Source: Pyropia haitanensis (Eukaryota > Rhodophyta > Bangiophyceae > Bangiales > Bangiaceae). Taken from it: a stretch of DNA of 64,000 nucleotides. The DNA is taken from the NCBI GenBank assembly GCA_008729055.1, contig SDUX01000010.1:3852747-3916746 (forward strand), in the 5' to 3' direction. Within the stretch, counting starts at the first letter, position 1. Every line of letters starts with the position of its first letter. Positions 1 to 9,763 of this stretch are shown here, in pieces. The notes under the pieces are model-generated. The model did no database searches. It saw only the letters and a list, made by a program, of their open reading frames with translations, and was not told the DNA's origin. A program made the position numbers and the translations under genes.

Positions 1-898
1 GCTGCACCTCCGCACCCAGCACGTGTACGTGCCAGCAGCCGGTGTGCTCCCAGGTGCGGCGACGTACGTGCTGCCTAAGAACCTGTTGCGCAAGTTCATC
101 ACCATCGCAGACTTGCGCACGCAGGTAGCGGCGCTGCTCTACGGACGGTCGCCACCCGACAACGCGGCGGTGTTTGAGATCCGAGCGCTGGTGGTCCCCC
201 CTCAAACGGGCACACACACGCGGGTGAACTTGCCAGCGCGGCTGCCGACCCACGAGCTCCTACGCCCGTCCGCGGCAGACGAAACCATTATGGATGACGC
301 CGAGCTGGACGAAGCACTGGATGGGAGCCTTGGTGGCGGTGGGGCGCTCTGGCCTCTCGGCTGGATCCACACTTCACCCACGGATGTCGGCGGCATGACT
401 GGCGCCGACGTAGTCACCACCGCTCGCGGCTTGGCTGACGGTGGCGGCTGGGCGCCTGACCGCACATCCGCCGTGACGGTGGCGTTTACGCCTGGCTCGG
501 TGTCCCTGTCTGCCCACCAGCTCACCGCCGCGGGCTACGAGTGGGGCCGCGCCCACCGCGCAGACGCGGACGGGGGCCTCAGCGGTGGCGGCGACGATGC
601 GGGCGGCATTGCCGGCTTGTACGATCGGGTGCAGCTGTTGCTAAGCGACAAGTTCTTGGGCGTCTTCCTGGTGCCCGACGATGGGGGCGGCGGCGGTGGC
701 GGCGCGGGGGTGTGGAACTACAACTTTATGGGCGTGCGTTTCAATCCGGCGGCCGATTATGCGGTGCGGCTGGGGGTGCCACTCGAGTTTTACGACGAGG
801 CCCACCGGCCGACGCACTTCCTCAACTTTGCGGCTGTGGAGGGCGACGACGGTGGTGTGCTGGCAGTAGAGGCGGACCAGGAGGACGTATTTGCTTGA
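1..898 (+). CDS. PRP8: Pre-mRNA-splicing factor PRP8, C-terminal part (5' end outside window)
   Basis: PRP8 is the central scaffold of the U5 snRNP and spliceosome active site. Only its C-terminal Jab1/MPN-like domain is here, the part known to bind and regulate the BRR2 helicase. Frame 2 is open from the window edge and already reads conserved PRP8 (LHLRTQHVYV) before the first possible start, so the gene continues to the left. Recognisable blocks follow: LPKNLLRKFITIADLRTQVA, PLGWIHTSP, SLSAHQLTAAGYEWGR, LLLSDKFLGVFLVP, WNYNFMGVRF, and the terminal ED-VFA that matches the family's conserved end. Oddities are a 13-residue insertion right after HVYV, a longer acidic/Gly insert before PLGWIHT, and a seven-Gly insert before WNYNF. 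Identity is certain; whether the 13-residue insert is translated is open. Confidence 0.96.
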   Translation, partial: LHLRTQHVYVPAAGVLPGAATYVLPKNLLRKFITIADLRTQVAALLYGRSPPDNAAVFEIRALVVPPQTGTHTRVNLPARLPTHELLRPSAADETIMDDAELDEALDGSLGGGGALWPLGWIHTSPTDVGGMTGADVVTTARGLADGGGWAPDRTSAVTVAFTPGSVSLSAHQLTAAGYEWGRAHRADADGGLSGGGDDAGGIAGLYDRVQLLLSDKFLGVFLVPDDGGGGGGGAGVWNYNFMGVRFNPAADYAVRLGVPLEFYDEAHRPTHFLNFAAVEGDDGGVLAVEADQEDVFA

Positions 899-2067
899 CC
901 CGGTGTCTTTCGCCGCTCCACCCACCCTTTCAGGCTCGCCCGCTCGTGTGTTGTTTTTGTCTTGTCTATGGTTGTCTCTCCCTGGGTGTTTTTGTCTTTT
1001 GTTGCGTAGGCGTCCCATCTTGTGTCTCTTTTTTCGCCCCCTGTACATAGGGTTGTGTATGTGCACGTAGAACATGACGGACGTGGTGCTCGCACGGCGA
1101 CGCGTCTCGCCCGGTCCCCCCTCTTTTTATATCCTTTCTTTGCCGGAAGCGGTGGCTCCCAGCACGTGGCCCGTGGCGGCGTTGCAGCGGCGGCGGCACC
1201 GGGGGAGCCCCCGATCGCGGGTGGACGGGGTGAGCGGGCGTACGCGGCGCCTTCCTCTACCCTCCCCCGCGAGGGAGCGGCGCTGGGTCCGCGCGGCATC
1301 GGCGGGCGGCGGCCAGCCCGGGCCCGGCATGCAGGCGGGGGGAGCGGCGCCGCTGGCGGGCGGGCCCGCGCGTCGAGGCGATGACCTCCATTGCGGCACC
1401 CCCAATGGGAAGCGCCCCCCCGCCGCGGTGGGCTGGCACGGGCGGGCGGCCAACGCACGGGCGGCGCTCGGCAACGGCCGCGGACACGGGCGCGGCGGCA
1501 AGGCGCGGGGGCCCTGAGACGGCGGCAGCCCGCCGGCCTTGGCTCCGCCTGTGCTCCCCCCTCGTGGGCGTGCCGAGTCCAGTCGCCGCTTCCCACCCCC
1601 CGGCCACCTTCCGTGCATCCTCCAGCCTGGCCTCTCACGGTGGCCGCCGCGCCGCCGGTCCCTGCTGGGACACCCCCGCTCCCACTCCACCACCTCTGCT
1701 GCGTTTCTTCTGCCACCGTACAGCGACGACAGACGCCGCCCAGCAGGCTGTCAGACCGTCTCTCTCCATGATGAGGGAGGGGGAGCGGGGTGCAAGGGCG
1801 TCGGCTGCCCCGCCCGCCTCTCGGGGTTGATCGCGGAGGTGGCGGGTGCAGGGGCTGACGCGCGGCGCGGGCGGCGAGTCAACAAATAGACGGCGGTAGT
1901 ACCAGAGGGGTCACCGCTCGACCCGACACGCTGCCCCATCTCCAGCTCTCCGGTGGGGGCGTGCGCTGTGGCAGCGTCAACCCCCTCCCCGCTCCTTGAC
2001 CTCCACCCCCCTTGGCCAAGGCGGATCTCCCTAGTGAGGCCACCCCCGCCCGTCCGTGCGTACCACC
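899..2067. other. Intergenic, PRP8 3' flank
   Basis: The first 170 bases are T-rich for this window (many TTTG/TCTT words) and probably hold the PRP8 3' UTR. The remainder is GC-rich, with overlapping open frames on both strands but no motif I recognise. Confidence 0.5.
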
Positions 2068-2400
2068 ATGACCGCCGTCGCCCGGGCAAACCGCGGCGGC
2101 CGCCGCATCGGAGGCAGTCGCCCCCGCCAGACGGCTGCATCCGTTGCTGCAGCGGTCACTGTAGTGCTGGTGATCCTGGCGGCGGCGGCAGACGCGTCGG
2201 TGTTCGCGGCGCCCGCCGTGGGCGCCCCCGCCCCCGCCACCCGCCTCGGGACCGCCGACCGCGAGGCCGCCACAGCCGACAACGCGTCGGCCGACCCCAT
2301 CACAGCGGCGTGGGAGGCCAAGCTCCGCGAGGCCGCCGCCGCGGCCGCCAGCCTTGCCCCCCGAGCAAAACCACCACCACCCGCACGGGCGGCGGCGTGA
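2068..2400 (+). CDS. Possible small secreted/membrane protein (110 aa)
   Basis: This is a speculative call. An ATG in a good context (ACCATGACC) opens 110 codons. The N-terminus is basic and followed by a hydrophobic stretch of about 22 residues (VAAAVTVVLVILAAAADASV), which resembles a signal peptide or anchor. After it come an Ala/Pro linker and a short amphipathic segment (ITAAWEAKLREAAAAAASLA). I do not recognise the protein. Downstream DNA is open in other frames, so the true product could be longer if a base is missing or an intron exists. Confidence 0.3.
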   Translation: MTAVARANRGGRRIGGSRPRQTAASVAAAVTVVLVILAAAADASVFAAPAVGAPAPATRLGTADREAATADNASADPITAAWEAKLREAAAAAASLAPRAKPPPPARAAA

Positions 2401-3541
2401 CCCTGTCCCCACACGGGCAGCCGGCGGGGCACCGCCCACAGCCACCACCCGCCACGAGGGGGTCCCCAGGAGCACGCGGCGCACCCGACGCGCCCCACAC
2501 CAAGGCGCGTCAGCTTCGGCCACCGGGGGGGTGGCGACCACAGCGGGTCGTCGGGGACGGCGCTGGCGGCGGCACACCTCCCCACCCAAGAACGCCGCAG
2601 CCGGCGTCCCCTCCCCCCCACAACGCCATCCCCGCAGCTGCTCCCCCCGCCGCCCCCTCAAGACCATCACCACCCTTGCCTCCCGCTGCCCAACCGTCTA
2701 CGCCGCCGCTCCGCTACCCCGCCCAAGAAGCGCTTCCCACCACCGCCACCTTGCCCTCCCCCCCCACCCGAAAACCGTCGTGGCCGCCACCGTCGTGGCA
2801 CTCTCCCTCCCCAGTATCGTAGCAGCGCCTGCCCTGTGGTGGTGGTCGTCGACCCTCGTCGACGCTGGCGCAACCGACCATAGCCGTCGTCGTCGCCGTC
2901 GCCGTAACCGCCGCTGCCGTCGCCGTCGCCACCTCCGACGCCACCATTGCCACCGTCGGTGACCGTGCCGGTGTCGTTGTCGCCGCTGCCGCTGCGGCCG
3001 CCGTCGCTGCCGTCCCGGTGGTCTGGGAGGCCCGCCGCGGCGAGCGTCTCCGACGCGGTGTTGTCGTCAAAGGCGAAAAAGTGATGCACGCCGTCGTCAC
3101 CGTCACCGTCGCCGTCCGTACCGTCGTCGCCCGCGCCGCCGCAACTAACTCGATCCCGGCCAAGCACCACCCGCGCCGCCGCCGTCGACCCATCAACCTC
3201 CCATGTGAACAAGCCGCCATCATCCCTTCCCCCGCCCCCCCCACCCCCAGAACCAAGTCGCTGCCAGGCAGGCGCGCAGGTGGGAATATGCGCAGCAGGG
3301 GAGGCGGCCAGGCGGAGATGTGGACAGGGATGGAGAAAAAAAAAGAAGCCACAGTAAGTGGTCGTTCGGCTTCCTCTCCAAGACCTGCCGTACCTGAGGC
3401 GGCTCCCGATGAGGGTTGCCGACAAACGTCGTCCCAGGCAGGTGCACCCTGCCCTTTGCGTCGTCGCGGTGTGTCGTTCTCTCGTCGGCAGTGGTGGCGG
3501 CGGGCGGCACGCCCAGCTGTTCCCCCTCTCCCCCCCCCCCC
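2401..3541. other. Intergenic low-complexity stretch
   Basis: No gene recognised. About 2880-3130 is rich in GTCGCCGTCGCCGT-type trinucleotide repeats, which give simple repeated amino acids in every frame. A short poly-A tract (about 3336-3344) lies near the 3' end of GLE1. Confidence 0.5.
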
Positions 3542-3906
3542 TCACGCGTTGATGACCGTATCGACGAGAGGTAGGTCCCGCCCCGGCGGCGGCTCCCCCC
3601 CCCGTCCCCCCCCCTCCAGGTACTCATCCACGAGCGCGTCGAGGCGGCTCGTCGCGGCGGGCGGCGCGCCCGCCGGCGGCGCCACCACCAGCGCCCGTCG
3701 CAGCGCCAGCAGCAGCTTGCCATACTGGCGGCCGTAGCGGCGGGCGAGCGCCGCACCGGCCACCTCCAGCGCCGCAAACGCGAGCGACGCGGACAGGCGC
3801 CGGGGGCGGCCATTGGCCAGCCGCGCGAGCACCGCCCACAGGTCGTCGAGCGCGGGGGGGGGGGGGAGGGGGGGGGCGCCGCCTGGCCGCCGCCCCCCCA
3901 CCCAAA

Positions 3907-3938
<32 letters not shown>

Positions 3939-5724
3939 GAGGCGCCGCAAAGACGTCGCGGCCACCCCCAGCGGCCGGCGGCGCGTCGAGGCGGCCCGGC
4001 GGCCCCGCGGCGACGGCCGCAACGGCCGCCACCACCCCCGGCGGCAACTCCGTCTGCGCGACCGCCGCGTACAGCGCCATGTACCCGCACATCCGGTCGG
4101 TGTACCCGTCGAGCCGCTCGCCGTCGCGAAAGCCGAGCACCGCCCGGAACGCTGCGTCGGCCTCGTCGGCCGACGCACCCGCCGCGGCGGGCGGGCGGCC
4201 GGGAAAGTGGGGCATCGTGTACGGGCACGCGCGGTGGAGGGCGCCCGCGATCGCGTCGGCGAGCCCGCCGCCGCCGCCGCCCGCCACCCTCCCCGCCGCC
4301 GCCGCCGCGGCGCCGGCCGGACCGCCGCCGTCGCCGCCGCCGCCGCCGCCCCCGGCGGCCCACCCCCCGGCAGGCACACCGCCACCGCCACCGCGGCGAT
4401 CGCGTACGAGGCACCAACCGACGACGCGACGCGGGCGTCGCCCTCGGCGGCGAGCCGCTCCGCCAGCGCCGCCGCGGCAAACGCGCCCGCCGCCGGGCTG
4501 TGCGCCGCCGCGGCGGCGAGGAGGGCGACTAGCTCGGACGCCTTGGCGCCCACCTGCCGCACGCTGCCGGCAATCTGGTTGACCGCCAGGTTCAGCCGCT
4601 TCTTTACCGCCAGCCGCGCCCGCCGGTCCGCGCCGCCCGTCGCGGCGCGGAAGGGCGCGGCGGCCGCCTCGAGGGCGGCCAGGTGCGCCACCCGCGCCGC
4701 CGCCAGGGGGGGGGGGTGCCCAGCGCGTCGCGGACGCGGGGGGGACGCGCCGCCGCTGACGCCGCCGCGGGCGACGCCGCCGCCGGCAGCGCCGCCGCGG
4801 CGGGGGGGGCGGCCGCCGCTGCCGCCGCGGCGGCCGTGGCCTTTGCCGCCGCCGCAGCGGCCGCGGCCTTGGCCGCCGTGGCGGCGGCGTCCCGCTCTGC
4901 CTTGGCCGCCGCCGCCGCCGCCGCGTCCCGCCGCGCCGCGTCGGCGGCGGCGGCGGCCTCGGCGCTGGCCGCGGCGCCACGCGCAGCAGCGGCCGCCGCC
5001 GCCTCGGCCGCCGCCACCACCTCGGCCCGCCGCCGCCGCCGCGCCGCGCGGTCCGCGGCGGCCTCGTCCTCGACGGCCTGCCCCCCCCCACCGCCCCCCC
5101 TCCAGCCGCGGCCGCCATCACCGCCACCCCCACCGCCACCCGGCAGCCAGTCGGCGCCACCGCGGGAGCGGGCGCCCCCCCCCCCCCCCCCGACAGCACA
5201 CGGCGGCGCTTGGCGTCGGCGACCGCGGCGGCCTCGGCGACCGCCGCGAGGCGGTCGCTCAGGCGCGCCGCCGCGGCGGCGGCGGCGGCGACCGCCGCGC
5301 GGCGCGTTGCCGCCAGCCGCGCGTGGTGTGCCGCCTGCGCGGCGAGCCACGCCGACGCCGCGTCGAGGGGGGGGCGGGGGGACACGCCGCCCAAAGCCGC
5401 CGCCGCCGCCGCCGCCGCCACCGACGCCGCTGCCGGAGACGCCGACGTCGCCGCTGCCGCCGACTGGCGGTGCCGCCGGTGGGGTGCACCGGCGCGCCGC
5501 GCGGCGGGCGTCACCGGCGAGCGGCCGGCTGCAGCGGGAGAGGGGGGAGGAGACGCGGCCGCCGCGTCGCCTTGCGCCGGCGTGCCGCCGGCAGCCGCCG
5601 GGGCGGCGGCGGCCCACGGCGACGGGGGCAGTGGCGGCGGCGGCGTCGCGGCCCAGTGGAACGCCGGTGGCGTCACGGGCGGCGACGCGGCCGGCCGGCC
5701 GCGCTTGGCCGCCGCGCCGTACAT
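3542..5724 (-). CDS. GLE1: GLE1-like mRNA export factor, read across four frame changes
   Basis: GLE1 acts at the cytoplasmic face of the nuclear pore, where with inositol hexakisphosphate it activates the DEAD-box ATPase DBP5/DDX19 to release mRNPs. The protein can be followed from ATG at 5724 to TGA at 3542-3544 through five open blocks. Block 1 (5724 to about 5170) is a low-complexity N-terminus. Block 2 (to about 4710) is an Ala/Glu/Arg/Lys-rich helical region, as in the GLE1 coiled coil. Block 3 starts the GLE1 domain (VKKRLNLAVNQIAGSVRQV, then SSVGASYAIAAVAVAVCLPG). Block 4 carries HRACPYTMPHFPG and LDGYTDRMCGYMALYAAVAQ. Block 5 has ALDDLWAVLARLANG and RRYGRQYGKLLLALRRAL. Each join needs one extra base next to a C/G run; adding four gives 729 codons including the stop. 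The order and spacing of motifs argue for an intact gene with assembly errors rather than a pseudogene. Confidence 0.82.
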
Positions 5725-7532
5725 GGCCGGGGGGGCGGCGGGGGGGGGGGGGGGTTGCCCGACCAAGACACCGCCACGTACGGCGGCATAACGATCAAGG
5801 GCGGTTGCACATGGGGGGAGGAAAAATGGGTGGGAATGGATAAGGGAAGGGTGCGGGTGGGAGTCGACGGTCAGGCAAGCGGGTGGCGCCGTAGGCTATG
5901 TAATCAAACACGGGACGGTGTGGGTGGGGGGGGGCAGAGCGCGGTCGGCGAAAGCGGCGCGCGAGGCGGACAGAGGCGCCAAGCGGCACGGAAGCCGCGG
6001 AAGATAATTGTACTAAACACCGCGAGGAAATTACCTAACGGCGACACGCTAATCACCAAACGCCGCTGCCCGCCTCTGGTCAAGGTGAGGTTGCCGGCAC
6101 TCGCCACTGCCGAGTGGGGTGGCCTGCAATGGGCAGCGCCCCCACCGCCACGGCGGCTGTCCCCCACTTCCCCCACGAGGCTAGTGACCAGCCGCTGGTG
6201 GCCCACAATGACGGCCACCCCCACCATTGGCAGCCCCTCCTCCCGCTCCGCCCACGCCCGGTAGCGACGGGTCGGCTCCCACCGGCCGCTGCACCACCCG
6301 GCGGCAGCCGCGGCCCCGCCGTCATCGCGGCGCCGCCAGTCGCTGCCGCCCTCGCGGCCGCCACCGCCGACGTCGCCGCTACGACCGCCATCGCCGCCGC
6401 CGCCGCACTGGCCGAGGCTCGCAGCTCTCGTAAGAAGAGGCACCAGGGAACGGAACGGTCGCCACGCCGTTGCCGCCCCTAAACGTCGATAGGCGCAGAA
6501 CAGGTGGCGAGCCCGTGGACTGGCAGCAACAGCCAGCTTCCACTGCGATCCGCCATCAGTGTTGCATGAAGAGCCAAGAAGACACGTGGCGGATTGCGCA
6601 CGTAAAGTGTCAAAGCCGTCGCTGATGCTACGACAACCACGTCGGCGGCGGCCGATCGTTGAACCTGCCAACCCGCACTAGCCTCACGGCGGCCTGCACT
6701 GCTGCAGCTGCCGTCGTCGCCGCCGCGGTCTTTCCGGCCACCGCGACCGCTTCCGCGTTGGCCATCCAGGGAACTCGCGGCGAGGCCATCAAGGCAGCGT
6801 CACTGCGTATGTACTTGTCAGCGACCTCGCCAGCGCCAGCCGTCTCGGCAACCTCGTACAGGCTCACAATGCGCCCTCTTGCCAGCCAAAGACACGTAGA
6901 GCTGCCTAGCGCGGCCGCACCTCGTTGCTGACCGAGCACCCGCGCTTCCTTCGAGCCAAGCCACCTGCTCGGTCGTCGTCTCGGCATCGCTTGCCGCTGC
7001 TTTTCCCTTGTGTCAGCCTCCATGTGTGCCTCCTGTGGGCTTGCGACCCCCGTCTCTTTGGTTGGCTTGGCGACACCCCACCCGCTTGTTGGCAGACGTC
7101 CCGTCCTCCTGCCCGCTCTGGGACCCTAGTTGCAGACCAACTGTTGTGAAGCGTGGCCAACGTATCGACGGATACGGGACCAATATAGCGATAATGTAGA
7201 ATTCCACCCCCTGTCGTGATGAATTCAAGGTGCGGATATCAAAACTTTGTCGATGGAGCACAATGTACTGCGCATACCCGCCGAGCTCTCTGCGCACCTC
7301 GCCGCGCACCACGGATTGACCCGCGGTCCGCCCCACCAACTGCCGAATTCCTCCTTGGTCTGCTGCCGGTGACGCATCGTCGACGTCGTCTGGTATCGGC
7401 GGCTACGTTGTTTGCCCAGGCGGCCGGCCTGTATCGCCTCGGCCGCTCGCTCGCGTCGCTCCCTGCCCCTTGCCGTTTTTTCTGCTCTTGCCGCTCCCCT
7501 CCACCCGCTTCGGTCTCGCCCTCGTGGTGAGC
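5725..7532. other. Intergenic between divergent GLE1 and carrier genes
   Basis: No convincing gene. Open frames at 5904-6671 (-) and 6114-6482 (+) are Ala/Arg-rich without motifs. A frame at 6659-6931 (+) has a signal-like hydrophobic start but no ATG. Base composition falls nearer to balanced between about 6420 and 7400, as expected for promoter/UTR DNA of the two divergent genes. Confidence 0.5.
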
Positions 7533-7992
7533 ATGGACCTCCACGGCGCCCGGCAGCGGCGGCCGCGACGGCCAGCCAACCACCCGCCACGACCGCCGCC
7601 GCCGCCGCCGCCGCCGTCGCGGTGGGCCCTGGCGGCCGCGCCGCCGGCGGCCGCCGCGGGGGCGGACCCCCCCCCCCCCCCCCCCCCGGTGGCTCCCTCC
7701 GGGCGGCGGTGCTGGGCATCCCCGCCGGCCTGCGGCTGGCGCTCGCCGGCGGCCTGTCGGGCGCCGCCGTCCACACCGCCCTCCACCCGCTGGATACGCT
7801 CAAGACGGTGCGCCAGGCGGATCCCGCGCTGCGGTCCGCGACGCTCCGCTCCGCGCTGGGCGTCCTCCTGTCGCGCGCGCGGGGGCCGGGCGGCGGTGCC
7901 ACCGCTGGCGGGGGCGCCGCCGCCGCCGCCGCCGCCACCGCCGCCACCGCCGCCGCCGCCGCCGCCACGTCGCCGGCGACGGCCGCGACAAG

Positions 7993-8025
<33 letters not shown>

Positions 8026-8899
8026 CGGCGCCGCCGCCCGGTCTGGCGGCGGCCGCCCCCCGCCGCCCGCCCTGCTGGCCGTGCTCCCCGCCCTGTACCG
8101 CGGGGTGGTGCCCGCCGCGCTCGGCGCGGCGCCCTCCTCGGCGCTCTACTTTGGCATGTACGAGGCGGCCAAGCGGGCGCTCCACGCGCGGTACCTGCGG
8201 CCGGCCGAGCCCGGCGCGCCGACGCGGCGGCTCGCCCTCAACTGCCTCGCCGCCGCGGCCGGCAACGTCGCGTCGTCGGTGCTGTTTGTGCCAAAGGAGG
8301 TGATCAAGCAGCGGCTGCAGACGGGGCTGTCCCCGTCGGTGCCCGCGGCGGTGGCCAGCCTCGTCGCCGCCGGGGGGGTGCGCGCGCTGTACCGGGGGTA
8401 CGGCGTCACGCTCGCGCGCAACATCCCGTCGGCGGTGCTCAAGTTTAGCCTGTACGAGGAGGCCAAGGTCGCCGTCCGCCGCCGCAAGGCCGCCGCCGCG
8501 GCCGAAGCCGCCGCGGTCGCTGGCGGGGCGGAAGCCGCCGGCCGGCCGCGCCCGCGCTGGAGCGGCTTCGACCACGTGCTGTGCGGGGCGGTGGCGGGGG
8601 CGGCCGCGTCGGGGCTGACGACGCCGCTGGACGTGGTCAAGACCCGCTCTGCCGTGCTCGGCGGCAACGGCCGGGGGGCTTGGGCGGTGGCGCGGTCGGT
8701 GGTGACCGAGGGCGGCGTCGGCGGCCTGTTTGCGGGCGTCCAGCCGCGGATGGTGTGGTCGGCGCTCTTCACCGCCATGGGCTTTGGCACTTACGAGGCG
8801 TTTAAGCGGCTGCTGGTGCCAGAGGGCGTCGCGGCGGAGGGGGGGGGGGGCGCCCCGCCGACCGGCGCACGCGTGGCGGCGTTGAGGAGGGGGCGCTGA
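7533..8899 (+). CDS. Mitochondrial carrier family protein, mitoferrin-like (Mfl1) subtype, one frame change
   Basis: This is a six-helix solute carrier of the SLC25 family. All three carrier repeats are present: PLDTLKTVRQ (about residue 85), PKEVIKQRLQTG (about 252) and PLDVVKTRSA (about 363). The GNVASSVLFVPKEVIKQRLQ block, LYRGYGVTLARNIPSAVLKF and CGAVAGAAASGLTTPLDVVK resemble plant plastid mitoferrin-like 1; SAM carriers are the main alternative, so substrate (iron or S-adenosylmethionine) is not settled. The ATG at 7533 lies in another frame from the carrier domain; the switch is at the run of C at about 7670-7688 and equals one missing base. The resulting 455-residue protein has a low-complexity, basic N-terminus that could be an organelle presequence, plus an Ala-rich insert after repeat 1 helix 1. 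The third repeat ends near the TGA at 8897-8899. Confidence 0.9.
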
Positions 8900-9763
8900 C
8901 AGCCGCGGCGCGACGCGGGGGGACGGTGGGCGGGGCGAGGCAGAGTGCCCCAGTCGAGTGAGTACCCAGCGGGGCCTCGGGTGGCTGGTCTTGCCAAGAG
9001 TGGCGTGCATGGCCGGTGACGGCTCCGGTGGTCGACGCAGCGTGCTGTGGGCGGGGCTGGCAGCCATCGCGGCGTCGGTCGTGGCGGCGCCTGGCCTGGT
9101 CTAGCATGGGCCCGGTGGGGCCCGCTCCCTGGGGTGCGTGTCTGGGAGAGTGGGAACTGGCGACCGCCGGGTGGGGGATGAGTCACGAGACTTGGGGAAC
9201 CGGGTTGCTGGTGCCGCCTGCTTTTCACGGCACCACCGTGCGGAGCGCACTGCGGCCTGTGGGGGGGTTGCTGCAGTGCTGCTGATGCCGCGCGGGGGAC
9301 GGGGGGGGGGATTGCCGCGCTGGTTGCTGCGCATTGGCCATGACAACAGCGTCGGTGCCATGACAGCAGGCGTTGGTGGAACCATCGCACCATGGAACGA
9401 GAACCCTACGGGTCGGACCGGCCGGTACCGTGTGGGTCGACTGATCAAATGGATACGAGTGAGCAGTGGACAGCTTTTACTATCCGAACCGGGGCAGCTC
9501 TTCAGCCATGTGGGCCGGCCTCGACTGGGAGTCCGGTACAGCGTGCGCGCAGCGTCGACTCTTCCCCACACAGCCTGCAGTGTCCATGAAAAAGTACAAT
9601 GCTCTCTTGCGACCAATACCCTCTGCACCAGAAAAAAAATGGCAAGACGAAACCCGCAGTCGAGCCAACACAGAGCAAAACAAAACACAAATCGACGGCA
9701 GCACAATCCAGGGCACGAACGCTCAGAACCTAAGACGAGCCCTGGACGGCTGCACTAGGCACC
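8900..9763. other. Intergenic between convergent genes
   Basis: Separates the 3' ends of the carrier (+) and the nucleotide translocase (-). Open frames here show no motif. Less GC-rich from about 9400 on (poly-A-like word at 9631-9640), consistent with 3' UTR of the translocase on the minus strand. Confidence 0.5.

Noticed and set aside
23..898. PRP8 fragment as a complete small gene starting at 23
   Set aside because: That codon is GTG, and conserved PRP8 residues precede it up to the window edge.
3542..5724. GLE1 as a pseudogene or as a five-exon gene
   Set aside because: The breaks lie at or near C/G runs, all have the same sense, no GT-AG pair is needed, and conserved blocks stay in order and spacing.
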